A program made the translations under genes and the position numbers. From Niabella soli DSM 19437 (lineage in GTDB: Bacteria > Bacteroidota > Bacteroidia > Chitinophagales > Chitinophagaceae), in contig NZ_CP007035.1 in assembly GCF_000243115.2 (NCBI RefSeq), forward strand, positions 4,464,001 to 4,528,000: a DNA stretch of 64,000 nucleotides, written 5' to 3'. Below, one piece after another: positions 1-8,817 of the stretch (positions are counted from its first letter, which is position 1; the number at the start of each line of letters is the position of its first letter). A model generated the notes under the pieces. The model did no database searches and was not told the DNA's origin. It was given only the letters and a program-made list of their open reading frames with translations.

Positions 1-1
1 G

Positions 2-793
2 GAAATCACCTCGATGCGGTACGGTGGCGCTTATAAAAGTTATGGTCCGCAGTATGTGAGAGGGATACAGGAGATCAACGGCCAGGGGCCCGATGGAAAG
101 ATCTGGGTAGGATATAGTATGAACAAGGAAGATATTTGGGTGGCCTCCATTCCGGTTCCCGTGCGAAGTGAAGTATCCGGTAATGTGAATGACGATTTTT
201 CACAACTGAAACCGGATACTGAATTAATCAACTGGAATACCTACAGTCCGCTTTGGGCGCCCGTTGCCATAAAAACCGTGAACGGGAAAAAAGTACTGAA
301 TCTTAGGGATTGGGATCCGTTCGACTATGCAAAAGCGGAGCGGGTGGTTCCGGAATCACCGGCAATGAAAATTGCATTTGATATAACTCCGGCGCAGACA
401 GCAAATGGCCGGCTGGATATTGAGCTGCAGGATGCCCGCAATACGCCCTGCGTGCGGATTTCATTTGATTCAACAGGGTCAATTATTACGAAAGCAGGAT
501 ACCGGGACCGCTCGATCACAAAATACGAAGCAGGAAAAAATTACAGGTTTGTTATCGAGGTTGATGCAGCAAAAAGATTCTATACCATATCGGTCAATGA
601 TTCCAAACCCCTGAACGGTATTTTCTTTGCCCCGGTACACAAAATTCATCATGTAACGTTCCGGACCGGTAGTGTGCGCAGGTTTCCTGATGCAGATACG
701 CCTACCGATCAGGATTATGACCTGCAAAATGCCGGGGCAAAAGCCAAAGAGGCAGGCTATAGCCTGCGTTATTTCAGTGCCGAAGCAAAATAA
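2..793 (+). CDS. Sialidase-like beta-propeller protein, C-terminal part (truncated by window edge)
   Basis: The reading frame is already open at the first full codon (position 2), so the gene begins upstream and only about 263 C-terminal residues are seen. The first part has the phrase WVGYSMNKEDIWVASIPVP, which resembles the closing blade of sialidase/BNR-type propellers in polysaccharide-utilisation loci of Bacteroidota. After it comes a roughly 180-residue beta-sandwich-like segment with alternating hydrophobic strands, of the LamG/concanavalin type often appended to such propellers. No catalytic residues can be assigned because the propeller core lies outside the window. The family call is from recognition of the pattern. 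The following gene is about 390 bases away, so this is probably the end of an upstream transcription unit. Confidence 0.55.
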   Translation, partial: EITSMRYGGAYKSYGPQYVRGIQEINGQGPDGKIWVGYSMNKEDIWVASIPVPVRSEVSGNVNDDFSQLKPDTELINWNTYSPLWAPVAIKTVNGKKVLNLRDWDPFDYAKAERVVPESPAMKIAFDITPAQTANGRLDIELQDARNTPCVRISFDSTGSIITKAGYRDRSITKYEAGKNYRFVIEVDAAKRFYTISVNDSKPLNGIFFAPVHKIHHVTFRTGSVRRFPDADTPTDQDYDLQNAGAKAKEAGYSLRYFSAEAK

Positions 794-1179
794 AAAAAGA
801 CGGTTATTTCGTCATTTCGATGAGCCCTTCGCAGAAGGACGAGGAGAAATCTCGTGCTCTGGTAAAGTGATTTTTCCCGTTTCCCGGTTGTCGCATATTG
901 TTAAAACTTGCAATTGATTTTTATGAGGGTGGAGGTGGCTTGTAATGCGCCGCATACGTTTGCATAAAAAAGTAATATACTCCATCAGCTTAATTATATA
1001 GTACAACCAATGCTGTAATAAGTAGAATAATTTTATTCGGATATAAAAAGACAAACAAATAACAAAAGCCGCGATTGCTTTTTTAGATAAGATCTTCTTA
1101 CAGTCATTATGGATCGAACGATGTTTTAATGCCTTCAGATCAGTATAAAGTGCTCGCATCGCATAAAATAAATAATAAA
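794..1179. other. Intergenic region: repeat remnant then AT-rich leader
   Basis: No gene is supported here. The left part carries a half copy of the dispersed CGTCATTTCGA repeat (about 810-861). From about 950 the sequence is AT-rich and is the likely promoter and leader of the isomerase-led operon. I could not fix a convincing Bacteroidota -33/-7 promoter. An open frame on the minus strand (812-1159) has low-complexity composition and no family resemblance. Confidence 0.5.
810..861. repeat. Dispersed CGTCATTTCGA repeat, half copy
   Basis: It begins CGTCATTTCGA and continues into GAGGAGAAATCTCG, the same left half seen at 22607, 37931 and 51683. The right half ending in the inverted terminus is not recognisable. 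Confidence 0.55.
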
Positions 1180-2595
1180 ATGGCAGATACTCCTGTTTCC
1201 ACGCTTGGCGTCATCATTGGCAACCGCGATTTTTTTCCTGATAAACTGGTGGCGGAAGCACGTACTGAATTGATCGGATTATTCAAACAGCTAAACATTC
1301 GCGGTATATTTTTAGCCGATGCGGATACCAAGCTCGGTGGAGTGGAAACCTTTGCAGATGCACAGAAATGCGCTGCCCTGTTCCGTCAGCACCGGGAAAC
1401 AATAGAAGGTGTTTTGGTAGTGCTTCCCAATTTCGGAGATGAAAAAGGCGTGGCCGAAACGCTAAAACTGGCAGGACTCGATGTTCCGGTGCTGGTGCAG
1501 GCCTATCCGGATGATCTGAATAAACTCGATGTGGTGAACCGGCGGGACGCCTGGTGTGGTAAAATATCCGTATGTAATAATTTATACCAGTACGGGATCA
1601 AATATACCCTTACCTCCAAACATGTGATCCGGTTAAATGATCCGGTATTTCAAAAAGATCTTTTGGATTTTACATCGGTATGTAAAGTGGTAGGGGGATT
1701 AAAAAAGGTGCGCATCGGGGCCGTAGGAGCCAGACCCACTGCATTTAACACCGTTCGGTACAGCGAAAAAATTTTACAGCGTAATGGTATCTCCGTAACA
1801 ACGGTTGATCTTTCCGAGATCCTGGGTAATGCCAATAAATTAACGGCGAATGATCAGGTGGTGAAGGATAAGTTGGAACAGATCCATGCGTATACTTCCG
1901 TAGGGAAAACACCCAGCGAAAAATTAGTCCAGATCGCGAAGCTGGACGTAGTGCTGCGGGCCTTTATGCAGGAAAATGCACTGGACTGTACAGCGATCCA
2001 ATGCTGGACCTCCTTACAGCAAAATTACGGCTGCAATGTTTGTACCAGCATGAGTATGATGAGCGAAAATATGTTGCCCAGCGCCTGTGAAGTAGATGTG
2101 ACGGGCACCCTGAGTATGTATGCGCTGCAATTGGCAAGTGGCGCTCCAAGTGCGCTGGTAGACTGGAATAATAATTATGCTGATGATGAAAGCAAATGTG
2201 TATTGTTTCATTGTGGCAACTGGGCCAAATCCTTCCTGCCGGATATCAGTATCAGCACGGCGCCGATTTTGGGTACTTCTGTTGGTACGGAAAATACCTA
2301 TGGCGCGCTGGATGGTCGCACACCCGCTATGCCATTGACGTATGGGCGGATCAGTACAGATGATTGCAAAGGAGTGATTAGGGCTTATGTGGGTGAAGGA
2401 GCGTTGACGGATGATGAGCTCAAAACCTTTGGTAACCGCGCTGTGGCGCAGATCAATAATTTACAGGGGCTGATGCACTATATATGCCGGAATGGTTTCG
2501 AACATCATGTAGTGATGAATGCCAGCAAAACAGCCGGCATTTTAAAAGAAGCTATGGAAAATTATTTGGGTTGGGATACACATGTGCATGAATAA
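1180..2595 (+). CDS. Sugar ketol-isomerase of the L-fucose/L-arabinose isomerase superfamily
   Basis: A predicted cytosolic aldose-ketose isomerase of 471 residues. The N-terminal Rossmann-like part opens with LGVIIGNRDFFPD. The C-terminal half has the FucI/AraA-type pattern, including a conserved CWTSLQ segment, SACEVDVTGTLSMYAL (Glu and Asp are likely metal ligands) and a late HHVVMNAS (His probable third ligand). I chose ATG 1180 over ATG 1129 because family similarity begins at once after it. It leads an operon followed by a two-subunit transketolase, an ABC sugar importer and an FGGY kinase. An isomerase making a ketose that is phosphorylated and then cut by transketolase fits that order. 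D-apiose to D-apulose is my preferred guess from context. Fucose, arabinose or sulfoquinovose isomerase remain possible. Family assignment is firm, substrate is not. Confidence 0.8.
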   Translation: MADTPVSTLGVIIGNRDFFPDKLVAEARTELIGLFKQLNIRGIFLADADTKLGGVETFADAQKCAALFRQHRETIEGVLVVLPNFGDEKGVAETLKLAGLDVPVLVQAYPDDLNKLDVVNRRDAWCGKISVCNNLYQYGIKYTLTSKHVIRLNDPVFQKDLLDFTSVCKVVGGLKKVRIGAVGARPTAFNTVRYSEKILQRNGISVTTVDLSEILGNANKLTANDQVVKDKLEQIHAYTSVGKTPSEKLVQIAKLDVVLRAFMQENALDCTAIQCWTSLQQNYGCNVCTSMSMMSENMLPSACEVDVTGTLSMYALQLASGAPSALVDWNNNYADDESKCVLFHCGNWAKSFLPDISISTAPILGTSVGTENTYGALDGRTPAMPLTYGRISTDDCKGVIRAYVGEGALTDDELKTFGNRAVAQINNLQGLMHYICRNGFEHHVVMNASKTAGILKEAMENYLGWDTHVHE

Positions 2596-2645
2596 TAATA
2601 AGTGAACAGTGCTGACATTGAATGTTGAACCCTGAACAATTGAGC

Positions 2646-3470
2646 ATGACAACAAAAGAATTAAAACAAAAGTCCGCGGAGTATCGTAAAAAGATACTGA
2701 AATACATTGTAAAGGCAAAAGCGGGTCACACCGGCGGAAGCTTATCCTGTACAGACATTCTTAATGTTTTGTACAATGAGATCATGAACGTATCTCCCGG
2801 AAATTTTTCTTCGCCCGACCGGGATCGGTATATTCAAAGTAAGGGTCATACCGTTGAAGCGTTGTTTGTGGTGCTCGCCGATAAAGGATTTTTCCCGGAA
2901 GAAGATCTGAATACGTTGTGCCAGTACCAATCACATTATATCGGCCATCCTACCCGCAAAGTGAAGGGCGTGGAGCAAAACACAGGCGCCCTGGGGCACG
3001 GCCTGCCCATCGCCGTAGGCACCGCTATCGCGGGAAAGCTGGATGGTAAAGACTATAACGTATACACCTTAATGGGCGATGGAGAAATGCCGGAGGGTAG
3101 CAACTGGGAAGCCGCACTGACGGCTGCTCATTACAAACTGGATAATCTTTGTGCTATTGTTGACAAAAACAGTTTGCAGATAACCGCGCCAACGGCTGAT
3201 GTATGCAATACGGATCCGCTGGATGAAAAATGGAAAAGCTTTGGCTGGGCCGTAAAGGAAGTGGAAGGCAATGATGTTGAAGCGTTAAAAAGCATGCTGC
3301 AGCAGCACCCTTTTGAAGCCGGCAAACCCAGCTTACTCATTGCGCACACTACTAAGGGTAAGGGGGTGAGCTATATGGAAAATGTGTTGAAGTGGCATCA
3401 TGGCGTTCCGTCAGCCGAGGAATATGAACAGGCCATCAAAGAGCTGGATCAGGTATTGACGACCTTATAA
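2646..3470 (+). CDS. Transketolase, N-terminal (TPP-binding) subunit
   Basis: This 274-residue protein covers only the thiamine-diphosphate half of transketolase. Visible motifs are KAGHTGGSLS near residue 30, SKGHTVEALF, GALGHGLPIAVG and the cofactor motif GDGEMPEGSNWEAAL near residue 145 with its closing Asn in VDKN. It ends near residue 274, whereas a single-chain transketolase is about 650. The second half is the next gene, so the enzyme is a two-subunit type. The ATG at 2622 sits in a typical intergenic phrase, so ATG 2646 (MTTKELKQKS) is preferred. Split transketolases occur as housekeeping enzymes in some bacteria. They also serve specialised routes such as apulose-4-phosphate transketolase (AptAB) and the sulfo-transketolase. 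The position between a sugar isomerase and a sugar importer favours a dedicated catabolic role. Confidence 0.85.
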   Translation: MTTKELKQKSAEYRKKILKYIVKAKAGHTGGSLSCTDILNVLYNEIMNVSPGNFSSPDRDRYIQSKGHTVEALFVVLADKGFFPEEDLNTLCQYQSHYIGHPTRKVKGVEQNTGALGHGLPIAVGTAIAGKLDGKDYNVYTLMGDGEMPEGSNWEAALTAAHYKLDNLCAIVDKNSLQITAPTADVCNTDPLDEKWKSFGWAVKEVEGNDVEALKSMLQQHPFEAGKPSLLIAHTTKGKGVSYMENVLKWHHGVPSAEEYEQAIKELDQVLTTL

Positions 3471-3482
3471 AATATAAAATTT

Positions 3483-3503
3483 CTTCCCTGGTTCGCCGGG
3501 AAG
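3483..3503 (+). other. Small hairpin between the transketolase subunit genes
   Basis: CTTCCC at 3483-3488 pairs with GGGAAG at 3498-3503 around a nine-base loop. It is not followed by a clear T run, so read-through into the second subunit gene is likely. It may tune the ratio of the two subunits or stabilise the message; this is inference. Confidence 0.25.
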
Positions 3504-3584
3504 CCGAAAAGTCGGGAAGATTTTGTTTTTCAATTACCGCTTTACCGCCTTTCCGGCCGAAAATGAAAACAGATATATAAAACG

Positions 3585-4553
3585 ATGGCAGAACAAATTA
3601 ATACAACATCCTGCAAGCCCAACCTGGAAGTGTTTTCGGAAACCCTGCAGCGGCTGGCGGAAACCGACCGCAATATTGTTGCCGTAACCAGTGACAGCCG
3701 CGGTTCGGGCAAGCTGGTGCCTTTTGGAAAGCGTTTCCCAAAACAGATCGTTGAAGTGGGCATCGCCGAACAAAACCTGGTGGGAGTGGCAGCGGGACTG
3801 GCCTCCTGCAATAAAAAAGTATTTGCCACCTCACCCGCCTGCTTTCTTACGGCCAGGGCACTGGAACAGATAAAAAATGATGTGGCTTATAGCAACAATC
3901 CTGTAAAGGTTATCGGGATCAGCGCCGGTGTCAGCTATGGCGCACTGGGCACAACGCATCATAGTTTGCACGACTTTGCCGCGCTCCGGGCCATCAATAA
4001 TATTATTGTAGCAGCACCCGCCGATAACTGGGAAACGGAACAGGCCATTGAGCTGGCGGCAAAAACGGAACTGCCGGTATACCTGCGGTTTGGCAAGAAG
4101 CCCATGCCGTTTTTAAAGGAAGCTTCGGAGGAAGTATTTGCATTTGGCAAGGGGCGTGTTATTGTAGAAGGTGATGCGATTGCCATCATCGCCTGTGGTG
4201 AAACGGTGCAACCGGCATTGGAAGCAGCGGCTTTGTTGCGGGAGGAGAACATTGCGGCTACTGTTGTGAGCATGCATACGATAAAACCACTGGATGCAGA
4301 GTTGCTTTCGGCTGTTGCCCGTAAATGCAAAGCAGTGCTTACCGTGGAAGAGCATAGTATTTACGGAGGGCTGGGGGAAGCCTGCGCTTCCTGGTTGCTG
4401 CAGCAGGGTATTTGCAGGCCGTTTAAAATAATGGGTATCCCTGATGAATATACGGTTACCGGTTCACAGGGTGATATTTTCAGACACTACGGGATCAGTA
4501 AAACGGGCATCGCTGATGCGGCCCGGGCACTGGTCCAGGTGGCAATACAGTAA
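3585..4553 (+). CDS. Transketolase, C-terminal (pyrimidine-binding) subunit
   Basis: A 322-residue partner of the preceding gene, carrying the pyrimidine-binding and C-terminal domains. The catalytic glutamate of thiamine enzymes is visible in VEVGIAEQNLVGVAAG near residue 62. The HHSLHDFA motif and the PADNWETEQA stretch follow, then a C-terminal domain with a Glu-His pair (VEEHSIYGGLG). It starts 114 bases after the first subunit, on the same strand. Together the two should form an active ketol transferase that moves a two-carbon unit from a ketose phosphate to glyceraldehyde 3-phosphate. In the apiose route that would give xylulose 5-phosphate and dihydroxyacetone phosphate, both of which enter central metabolism. 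Family call is strong, physiological donor is inferred. Confidence 0.85.
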   Translation: MAEQINTTSCKPNLEVFSETLQRLAETDRNIVAVTSDSRGSGKLVPFGKRFPKQIVEVGIAEQNLVGVAAGLASCNKKVFATSPACFLTARALEQIKNDVAYSNNPVKVIGISAGVSYGALGTTHHSLHDFAALRAINNIIVAAPADNWETEQAIELAAKTELPVYLRFGKKPMPFLKEASEEVFAFGKGRVIVEGDAIAIIACGETVQPALEAAALLREENIAATVVSMHTIKPLDAELLSAVARKCKAVLTVEEHSIYGGLGEACASWLLQQGICRPFKIMGIPDEYTVTGSQGDIFRHYGISKTGIADAARALVQVAIQ

Positions 4554-4598
4554 TCGACAGGTGTGGACAACGGCACTACAAAAATAAATACCCGAGTA

Positions 4599-5546
4599 AT
4601 GAAACAAACGATTGGCAAACTGTTGATGATTTGCTGCACTATTTTCCTGTTGGGAGCGTGTGGGCAAAAGCACGATGCATCAAAACAGAAAAAAATCGCG
4701 ATTGTGATCTCGACCCTGAACAATCCCTGGTTTGTATTTCTTGGGGAAAAGGCGGCAGAAAAAGCACAGGCCCTGGGCTATGAAACCAAATTGTTCGACT
4801 CTCAGAATAATACGGCATTGGAAAGCGATCATTTTGATAATATCATCGTGCAGGGTTATAATGCTATCTTATTTAATCCTACGGATGCGGACGGATCGGT
4901 AGCGAATGTGCAGAAGGCAAAGGCTGCCGGAATCCCGGTATTTTGCATGGACCGCGAGATCAACTCCCTTACAGCGGCTACTTCCCAGATCCTTTCCGAT
5001 AGTTATTCCGGTGCGGTGGCGCTTGGGAAATATTTTGTGCAAACATTGCACAAGAAGGGCAATTACGTAGAGCTCCTGGGGCTGGTGGGCGATAACAATA
5101 CCTGGGCTCGCTCCAAAGGATTTCACAGTGTGGTGGATCATTACACGGGGTTAAAAATGGTGGCGCAGCAAAGCGCGGATTTTGACCGGAATAAAGCAAT
5201 GGAAGTAATGGAATCGATCCTTCAGGCGCATCCGGATATTGACGGGGTGTTTTGCGGTAACGATGCCATGGCCATGGGCGCTTATCAGGCGCTGCTTACA
5301 GCCGGGAAAGCTGCGGAAGTAAAAGTATTTGGATTTGATGGCGCCGATGATGTGATCAACGCCATCAGGGACGGCAAAGTGGCGGCCACCGGTATGCAGT
5401 TTCCCGCGGTAATGGCGCAAACGGCGGCTGTATTTGCGGATGACTATATCAAAGGAAAGCGGTCGTTCCCCCAAAAAATACCGGTTGCCGTAGAGCTCGT
5501 TACCAATAAAAATGTAGATGATTATGCGGCCTATGGGAAAAAATAA
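4599..5546 (+). CDS. Sugar ABC transporter substrate-binding lipoprotein (RbsB-like)
   Basis: A 315-residue periplasmic-binding-protein family I member. The N-terminus has a signal peptide and lipobox ending LLGAC, so Cys is expected to be lipidated and the protein anchored. The mature part has the ribose-binding pattern: [20 protein letters not shown], a DSQN stretch, an FNPTDADG segment, PVFCMDREI, and late [14 protein letters not shown] and GFDGADD motifs. A GTG at 4563 is in frame, but ATG 4599 gives the proper signal peptide. The next genes encode a DUF2291 protein, an ATPase and a permease, so the whole importer is present. The ligand should be a free monosaccharide, aldopentose-like by family habit. 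Three ABC binding proteins for D-apiose are known in other bacteria, but ligand cannot be read from sequence alone. Confidence 0.88.
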   Translation: MKQTIGKLLMICCTIFLLGACGQKHDASKQKKIAIVISTLNNPWFVFLGEKAAEKAQALGYETKLFDSQNNTALESDHFDNIIVQGYNAILFNPTDADGSVANVQKAKAAGIPVFCMDREINSLTAATSQILSDSYSGAVALGKYFVQTLHKKGNYVELLGLVGDNNTWARSKGFHSVVDHYTGLKMVAQQSADFDRNKAMEVMESILQAHPDIDGVFCGNDAMAMGAYQALLTAGKAAEVKVFGFDGADDVINAIRDGKVAATGMQFPAVMAQTAAVFADDYIKGKRSFPQKIPVAVELVTNKNVDDYAAYGKK

Positions 5547-5566
5547 AACGATAAATAATCGACGGA

Positions 5567-6202
5567 GTGAATAAATTGCTTAAATATGGAATCGGGATCC
5601 TGCTGGTTGCTCTTGCAGTGTATAATTCCGTTTATATTAAAAAACTCAGTAGTGTCCGGGCCTCCCCGGCAAAACTGGATACGAAAAGCTATGTAGATCA
5701 ATTGTGGAAAAACCGGTTGCCCGCTAAACTGGACAGTGCGATTGATATCAATATATTAAAAAATGCCCTGGAGACCGTTGGTAGCAAGGCTTTTGATCAG
5801 TACACCAATGCCCTGGCGATCGGCAATTACCGGTATGCGCTCGTAAAAGGCGCCGCCATTGTAGATAGTGTGCACGAAGATGAACTGTTGATTACCCTAC
5901 AATCAACGCAACCGCTTAAAGCCATCCTGCAAACCGAATTTGTTTACGGGAATACACTTCGGGATGCTTCGCGATTGGTTGACCTGACGACTTTCCCCAA
6001 TACCAATGACCTGAACAGTATTTCCGAAGCCATGAATGAAAGAGTGCGCAATCAGATCGCATCGGAATGGCGGCCACTCCTGAAGCCCGGCACCCGGTTC
6101 GAATTTACAGGCGCCATAGAATTAAACAAAGAACATCTTCATTTTGATAATATTGAGATCATACCGGTACGCATAAAAATATCCTCCGATGCTGGTCGCT
6201 AA
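5567..6202 (+). CDS. DUF2291 family protein in sugar ABC operon
   Basis: A 211-residue protein with one N-terminal membrane segment (LLKYGIGILLVALAVYNSVYI) and a soluble periplasmic domain of alternating strands. I recognise it as a DUF2291-type protein, a family repeatedly found beside ribose-type sugar ABC transporters but without a known activity. It starts at GTG 5567, just after an ACGGAG stretch. It ends 14 bases inside the ATPase gene, so the two are translationally coupled. The location suggests an accessory part of this importer, perhaps a membrane-tethered helper for the binding lipoprotein. Function is not established. Confidence 0.7.
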   Translation: MNKLLKYGIGILLVALAVYNSVYIKKLSSVRASPAKLDTKSYVDQLWKNRLPAKLDSAIDINILKNALETVGSKAFDQYTNALAIGNYRYALVKGAAIVDSVHEDELLITLQSTQPLKAILQTEFVYGNTLRDASRLVDLTTFPNTNDLNSISEAMNERVRNQIASEWRPLLKPGTRFEFTGAIELNKEHLHFDNIEIIPVRIKISSDAGR

Positions 6203-7694
6203 AAATATAAGCAAAAAATTTTCCGGTATCACCGCGTTGGATAAGGTGAACCTGGAGCTGTTGCCCGGTAAGGTAAATGCCATTATCGGGGAGAACGGCG
6301 CCGGTAAATCTACCCTGATGAAGATCTTCTCCGGTGTATATACAGAATACGAGGGAACGCTGATCTATAAGGGAGACGCTGTCCGGTTTGCTTCAACAAA
6401 AGATGCGGAAAAGGCCGGGATCGTTATCATTCACCAGGAGCTGAATCTGGTGCCCCAGCTCACCATTACCGAAAATATCTTCCTGGGCCGTGAGTTGATC
6501 AACCCCTTTGGTTTGCTCGATAAACCAAAAATGAAAAACGAAACCAGCCAGTTACTGCAGCGCGTAAAACTGGAGTTGTCTCCGGATACACCCGTTCATA
6601 AATTAAAGGTGGGGCAACAGCAGTTGGTAGAGATCGCCCGGGCGCTTTACACGAATGCGGAGTTGATCATTATGGATGAACCTACTTCCGCAATTACGGA
6701 CCGGGAGGTGGAACATTTGTTTAAGATCATCGATGAATTGAAGGAAGCGGGTAAAACGATTGTTTATATCTCTCATAAATTGAAAGAACTTTTTTTAAAA
6801 GCCGACCGGTATATCGTATTGCGTGATGGCACTACGGTGGCTTCCGGTGATATGAAAGAGATTACCCAGGAAGCGTTAATTGAAATGATGGCCGGGCGAA
6901 AAATTATCATCCAGCGAAACGATACGCCTGTTGATTGTACCGAACCGTTGCTGGAGGTGAAAAAGATCAGTCTTAAAAATCCTGCGGCACCGTCGGCCTG
7001 GCTGGTAAAAGATACAAGCTTCACGGTACACAAAGGAGAGATCCTGGGCGTATATGGATTGATGGGCGCCGGCAGGACCGAATTGATGGAAACCCTTTTC
7101 GGCTTGCATCCCAAACTAAGCTCTGGCACCATGCAGATTGGATCTTTAAAACAAATACCCCGGTCTCCGGCTGGTGCTGTTGCAGCGGGTATCATGCTGG
7201 TTCCGGAAGACCGCAAGCTGCAGGGACTTTGCCTGGATCTGGCCGTGCGGCCCAATACAAGCATCACCGTTTTGGATGGATTGCAGGCAAAAGGATTGAT
7301 GATCAATAAAACAAAGGAACGTTCGCTTGTAAATGAGTATATCAGGCAATTAAATATAAAGACGGCCTCGCAGGAAACCCTGTCGCGTCATTTAAGCGGC
7401 GGCAACCAGCAGAAAATCGTTATCGCTAAATGGCTGGCCAAAAAGCCAAAAGTGCTGCTGCTGGATGAACCCACACGAGGCATCGATGTGGGGGCGAAAG
7501 CAGAGTTATACCAATTGATAAAAGCGCTGGCCGCTACAGGAGTAGGGGTTATTGTTGTTTCTTCGGAAATATCCGAGATCCTTGCGCTGGCACACCGCGT
7601 ATTGGTAATGTGTGAAGGGGAGCTTACCGGAGACCTCCCTGTTGCGGAAGCAAGTGAATCCGGATTATTACAGTTAGCCATTCATAAAAATTAA
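6189..7694 (+). CDS. Sugar ABC transporter ATPase with two nucleotide-binding domains (RbsA/MglA type)
   Basis: A 501-residue protein with two ABC cassettes in one chain, the usual size for RbsA/MglA/XylG proteins. The first cassette has Walker A GENGAGKST near residue 35, an LKVGQQQ signature variant and Walker B LIIMDEPTSA. The second has the degenerate P-loop GLMGAGRTE usual in this family, the signature LSGGNQQK near residue 402 and VLLLDEPTRGIDVGAK. Asymmetric cassettes of this kind power importers for ribose, xylose, galactose and related sugars. It overlaps the DUF2291 gene by 14 bases and precedes the permease by 8 bases. Confidence 0.93.
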   Translation: MLVAKNISKKFSGITALDKVNLELLPGKVNAIIGENGAGKSTLMKIFSGVYTEYEGTLIYKGDAVRFASTKDAEKAGIVIIHQELNLVPQLTITENIFLGRELINPFGLLDKPKMKNETSQLLQRVKLELSPDTPVHKLKVGQQQLVEIARALYTNAELIIMDEPTSAITDREVEHLFKIIDELKEAGKTIVYISHKLKELFLKADRYIVLRDGTTVASGDMKEITQEALIEMMAGRKIIIQRNDTPVDCTEPLLEVKKISLKNPAAPSAWLVKDTSFTVHKGEILGVYGLMGAGRTELMETLFGLHPKLSSGTMQIGSLKQIPRSPAGAVAAGIMLVPEDRKLQGLCLDLAVRPNTSITVLDGLQAKGLMINKTKERSLVNEYIRQLNIKTASQETLSRHLSGGNQQKIVIAKWLAKKPKVLLLDEPTRGIDVGAKAELYQLIKALAATGVGVIVVSSEISEILALAHRVLVMCEGELTGDLPVAEASESGLLQLAIHKN

Positions 7695-7702
7695 TTTCAG
7701 GA

Positions 7703-8683
7703 ATGTCGGAAGCTACTATTACCTATAAGCAGCGGATCAAAAGCCTGCAGTCGTTAATCGCACTGGTGGTATTATGCATACTGCTAAGTGTGCTTACAGA
7801 TAAATTTTTTACGGCAGATAACGGGTTAAATATCCTGCGGCAAACGGCCGTCAATATTTGTGTGGCTACCGGTATGACCCTGGTGGTGTTAACGGCGGGG
7901 ATTGATCTTTCGGTAGGCTCCGTACTGGCGCTTTGTGGGGCTATTGCGGCCGGGCTGCTTAAAAACGGATGGACATTTCCATCTGGTGATATGTATGTCG
8001 GGTTTACGATTTTTGGTGTGTTATTGGCAGCAGTGCTAGTGGGCAGTGTATTGGGGTGGTTTAATGGTTTTGTGATCACAAAATTTAAAGTGCCGCCCTT
8101 TGTGGCAACACTGGCGATGCTTACGATTGCGCGCGGACTCACCATGTTGTACACAAAAGGACAGCCCATCAGCAACCTGGGGCCAAAATTTGCTTTTATC
8201 GGCGCCGGCTCCTTTTTGGGTATCCCGGTACCGGTCTGGATCGCGCTGCTGGTGGTATTGTTGGCGGCTTTTATAACAAAGCAAACCCGGCTGGGCCGGT
8301 ATATTTATGCCATCGGCGGCAACGAGACCGCTGCAAAATTTTCAGGCATCAATATCCCGAAAGTAGTGATAATGGTATATGCCCTGGCAGGCATGATGGC
8401 AGCTGTGGGCGGCATCATCGTTACTTCCCGGCTCGATTCTGCACAACCTAATGCAGGGGTTAGTTACGAACTGGATGCTATTGCGGCGGTTGTTATCGGC
8501 GGCACATCGTTGAGCGGTGGTCGCGGTACGGTTTGGGGCACGGTTATGGGCGCTATTATTATCGGCGTACTGAACAATGGCCTGGTATTATTGAACGTAT
8601 CTCCGTTTTGGCAGCAGGTGGTAAAGGGTGGCGTAATTCTGCTGGCGGTTATTATTGATAAGATTGGTAATAAAAATGACTGA
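7703..8683 (+). CDS. Sugar ABC transporter permease (RbsC-like)
   Basis: A 326-residue integral membrane protein with about eight to ten hydrophobic segments. It carries the RbsC-type motifs TGIDLSVGS (here TAGIDLSVGS), PPFVATLAMLTIARGLTMLY, an AIGGNETAAKFSGI cytoplasmic loop and SLSGGRGTVWGT near the C-terminus. It would form the homodimeric channel for the preceding ATPase and lipoprotein. It lies eight bases after the ATPase gene and closes the importer block. The kinase gene follows 134 bases later on the same strand. Confidence 0.93.
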   Translation: MSEATITYKQRIKSLQSLIALVVLCILLSVLTDKFFTADNGLNILRQTAVNICVATGMTLVVLTAGIDLSVGSVLALCGAIAAGLLKNGWTFPSGDMYVGFTIFGVLLAAVLVGSVLGWFNGFVITKFKVPPFVATLAMLTIARGLTMLYTKGQPISNLGPKFAFIGAGSFLGIPVPVWIALLVVLLAAFITKQTRLGRYIYAIGGNETAAKFSGINIPKVVIMVYALAGMMAAVGGIIVTSRLDSAQPNAGVSYELDAIAAVVIGGTSLSGGRGTVWGTVMGAIIIGVLNNGLVLLNVSPFWQQVVKGGVILLAVIIDKIGNKND

Positions 8684-8710
8684 TAAAATATTGGACCCGA
8701 CTTCAGGTCA

Positions 8711-8755
8711 AATGGCATCAATCTGGAGCCTGTCCCGCAGAAGGCGGGATCGCAC
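8711..8755. repeat. Dispersed repeat, inverted partner of the copy near 19786
   Basis: The segment around CTGGAGCCTGTCCCGC and GAAGGCGGGATCGCAC is nearly the reverse complement of 19786-19830. It includes a short hairpin (TCCCGC/GCGGGA). It lies in the gap between permease and kinase genes. Confidence 0.5.
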
Positions 8756-8817
8756 AGCGTCGGCTGTGTTGCATGGGGCAGCGGATATACTTACCATAAA
8801 GAATTAACAAATCATAA

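Noticed and set aside
812-1159. Minus-strand open frame of 115 codons
   Set aside because: It covers a repeat half copy and an AT-rich leader, its composition is poor, and it overlaps the likely operon promoter.
1180-4553. Sulfo-transketolase pathway for sulfoquinovose
   Set aside because: An isomerase plus split transketolase would fit, but there is no sulfoquinovosidase, sulfo-sugar isomerase or sulfolactaldehyde enzyme, and a sugar kinase follows. Kept only as an alternative.
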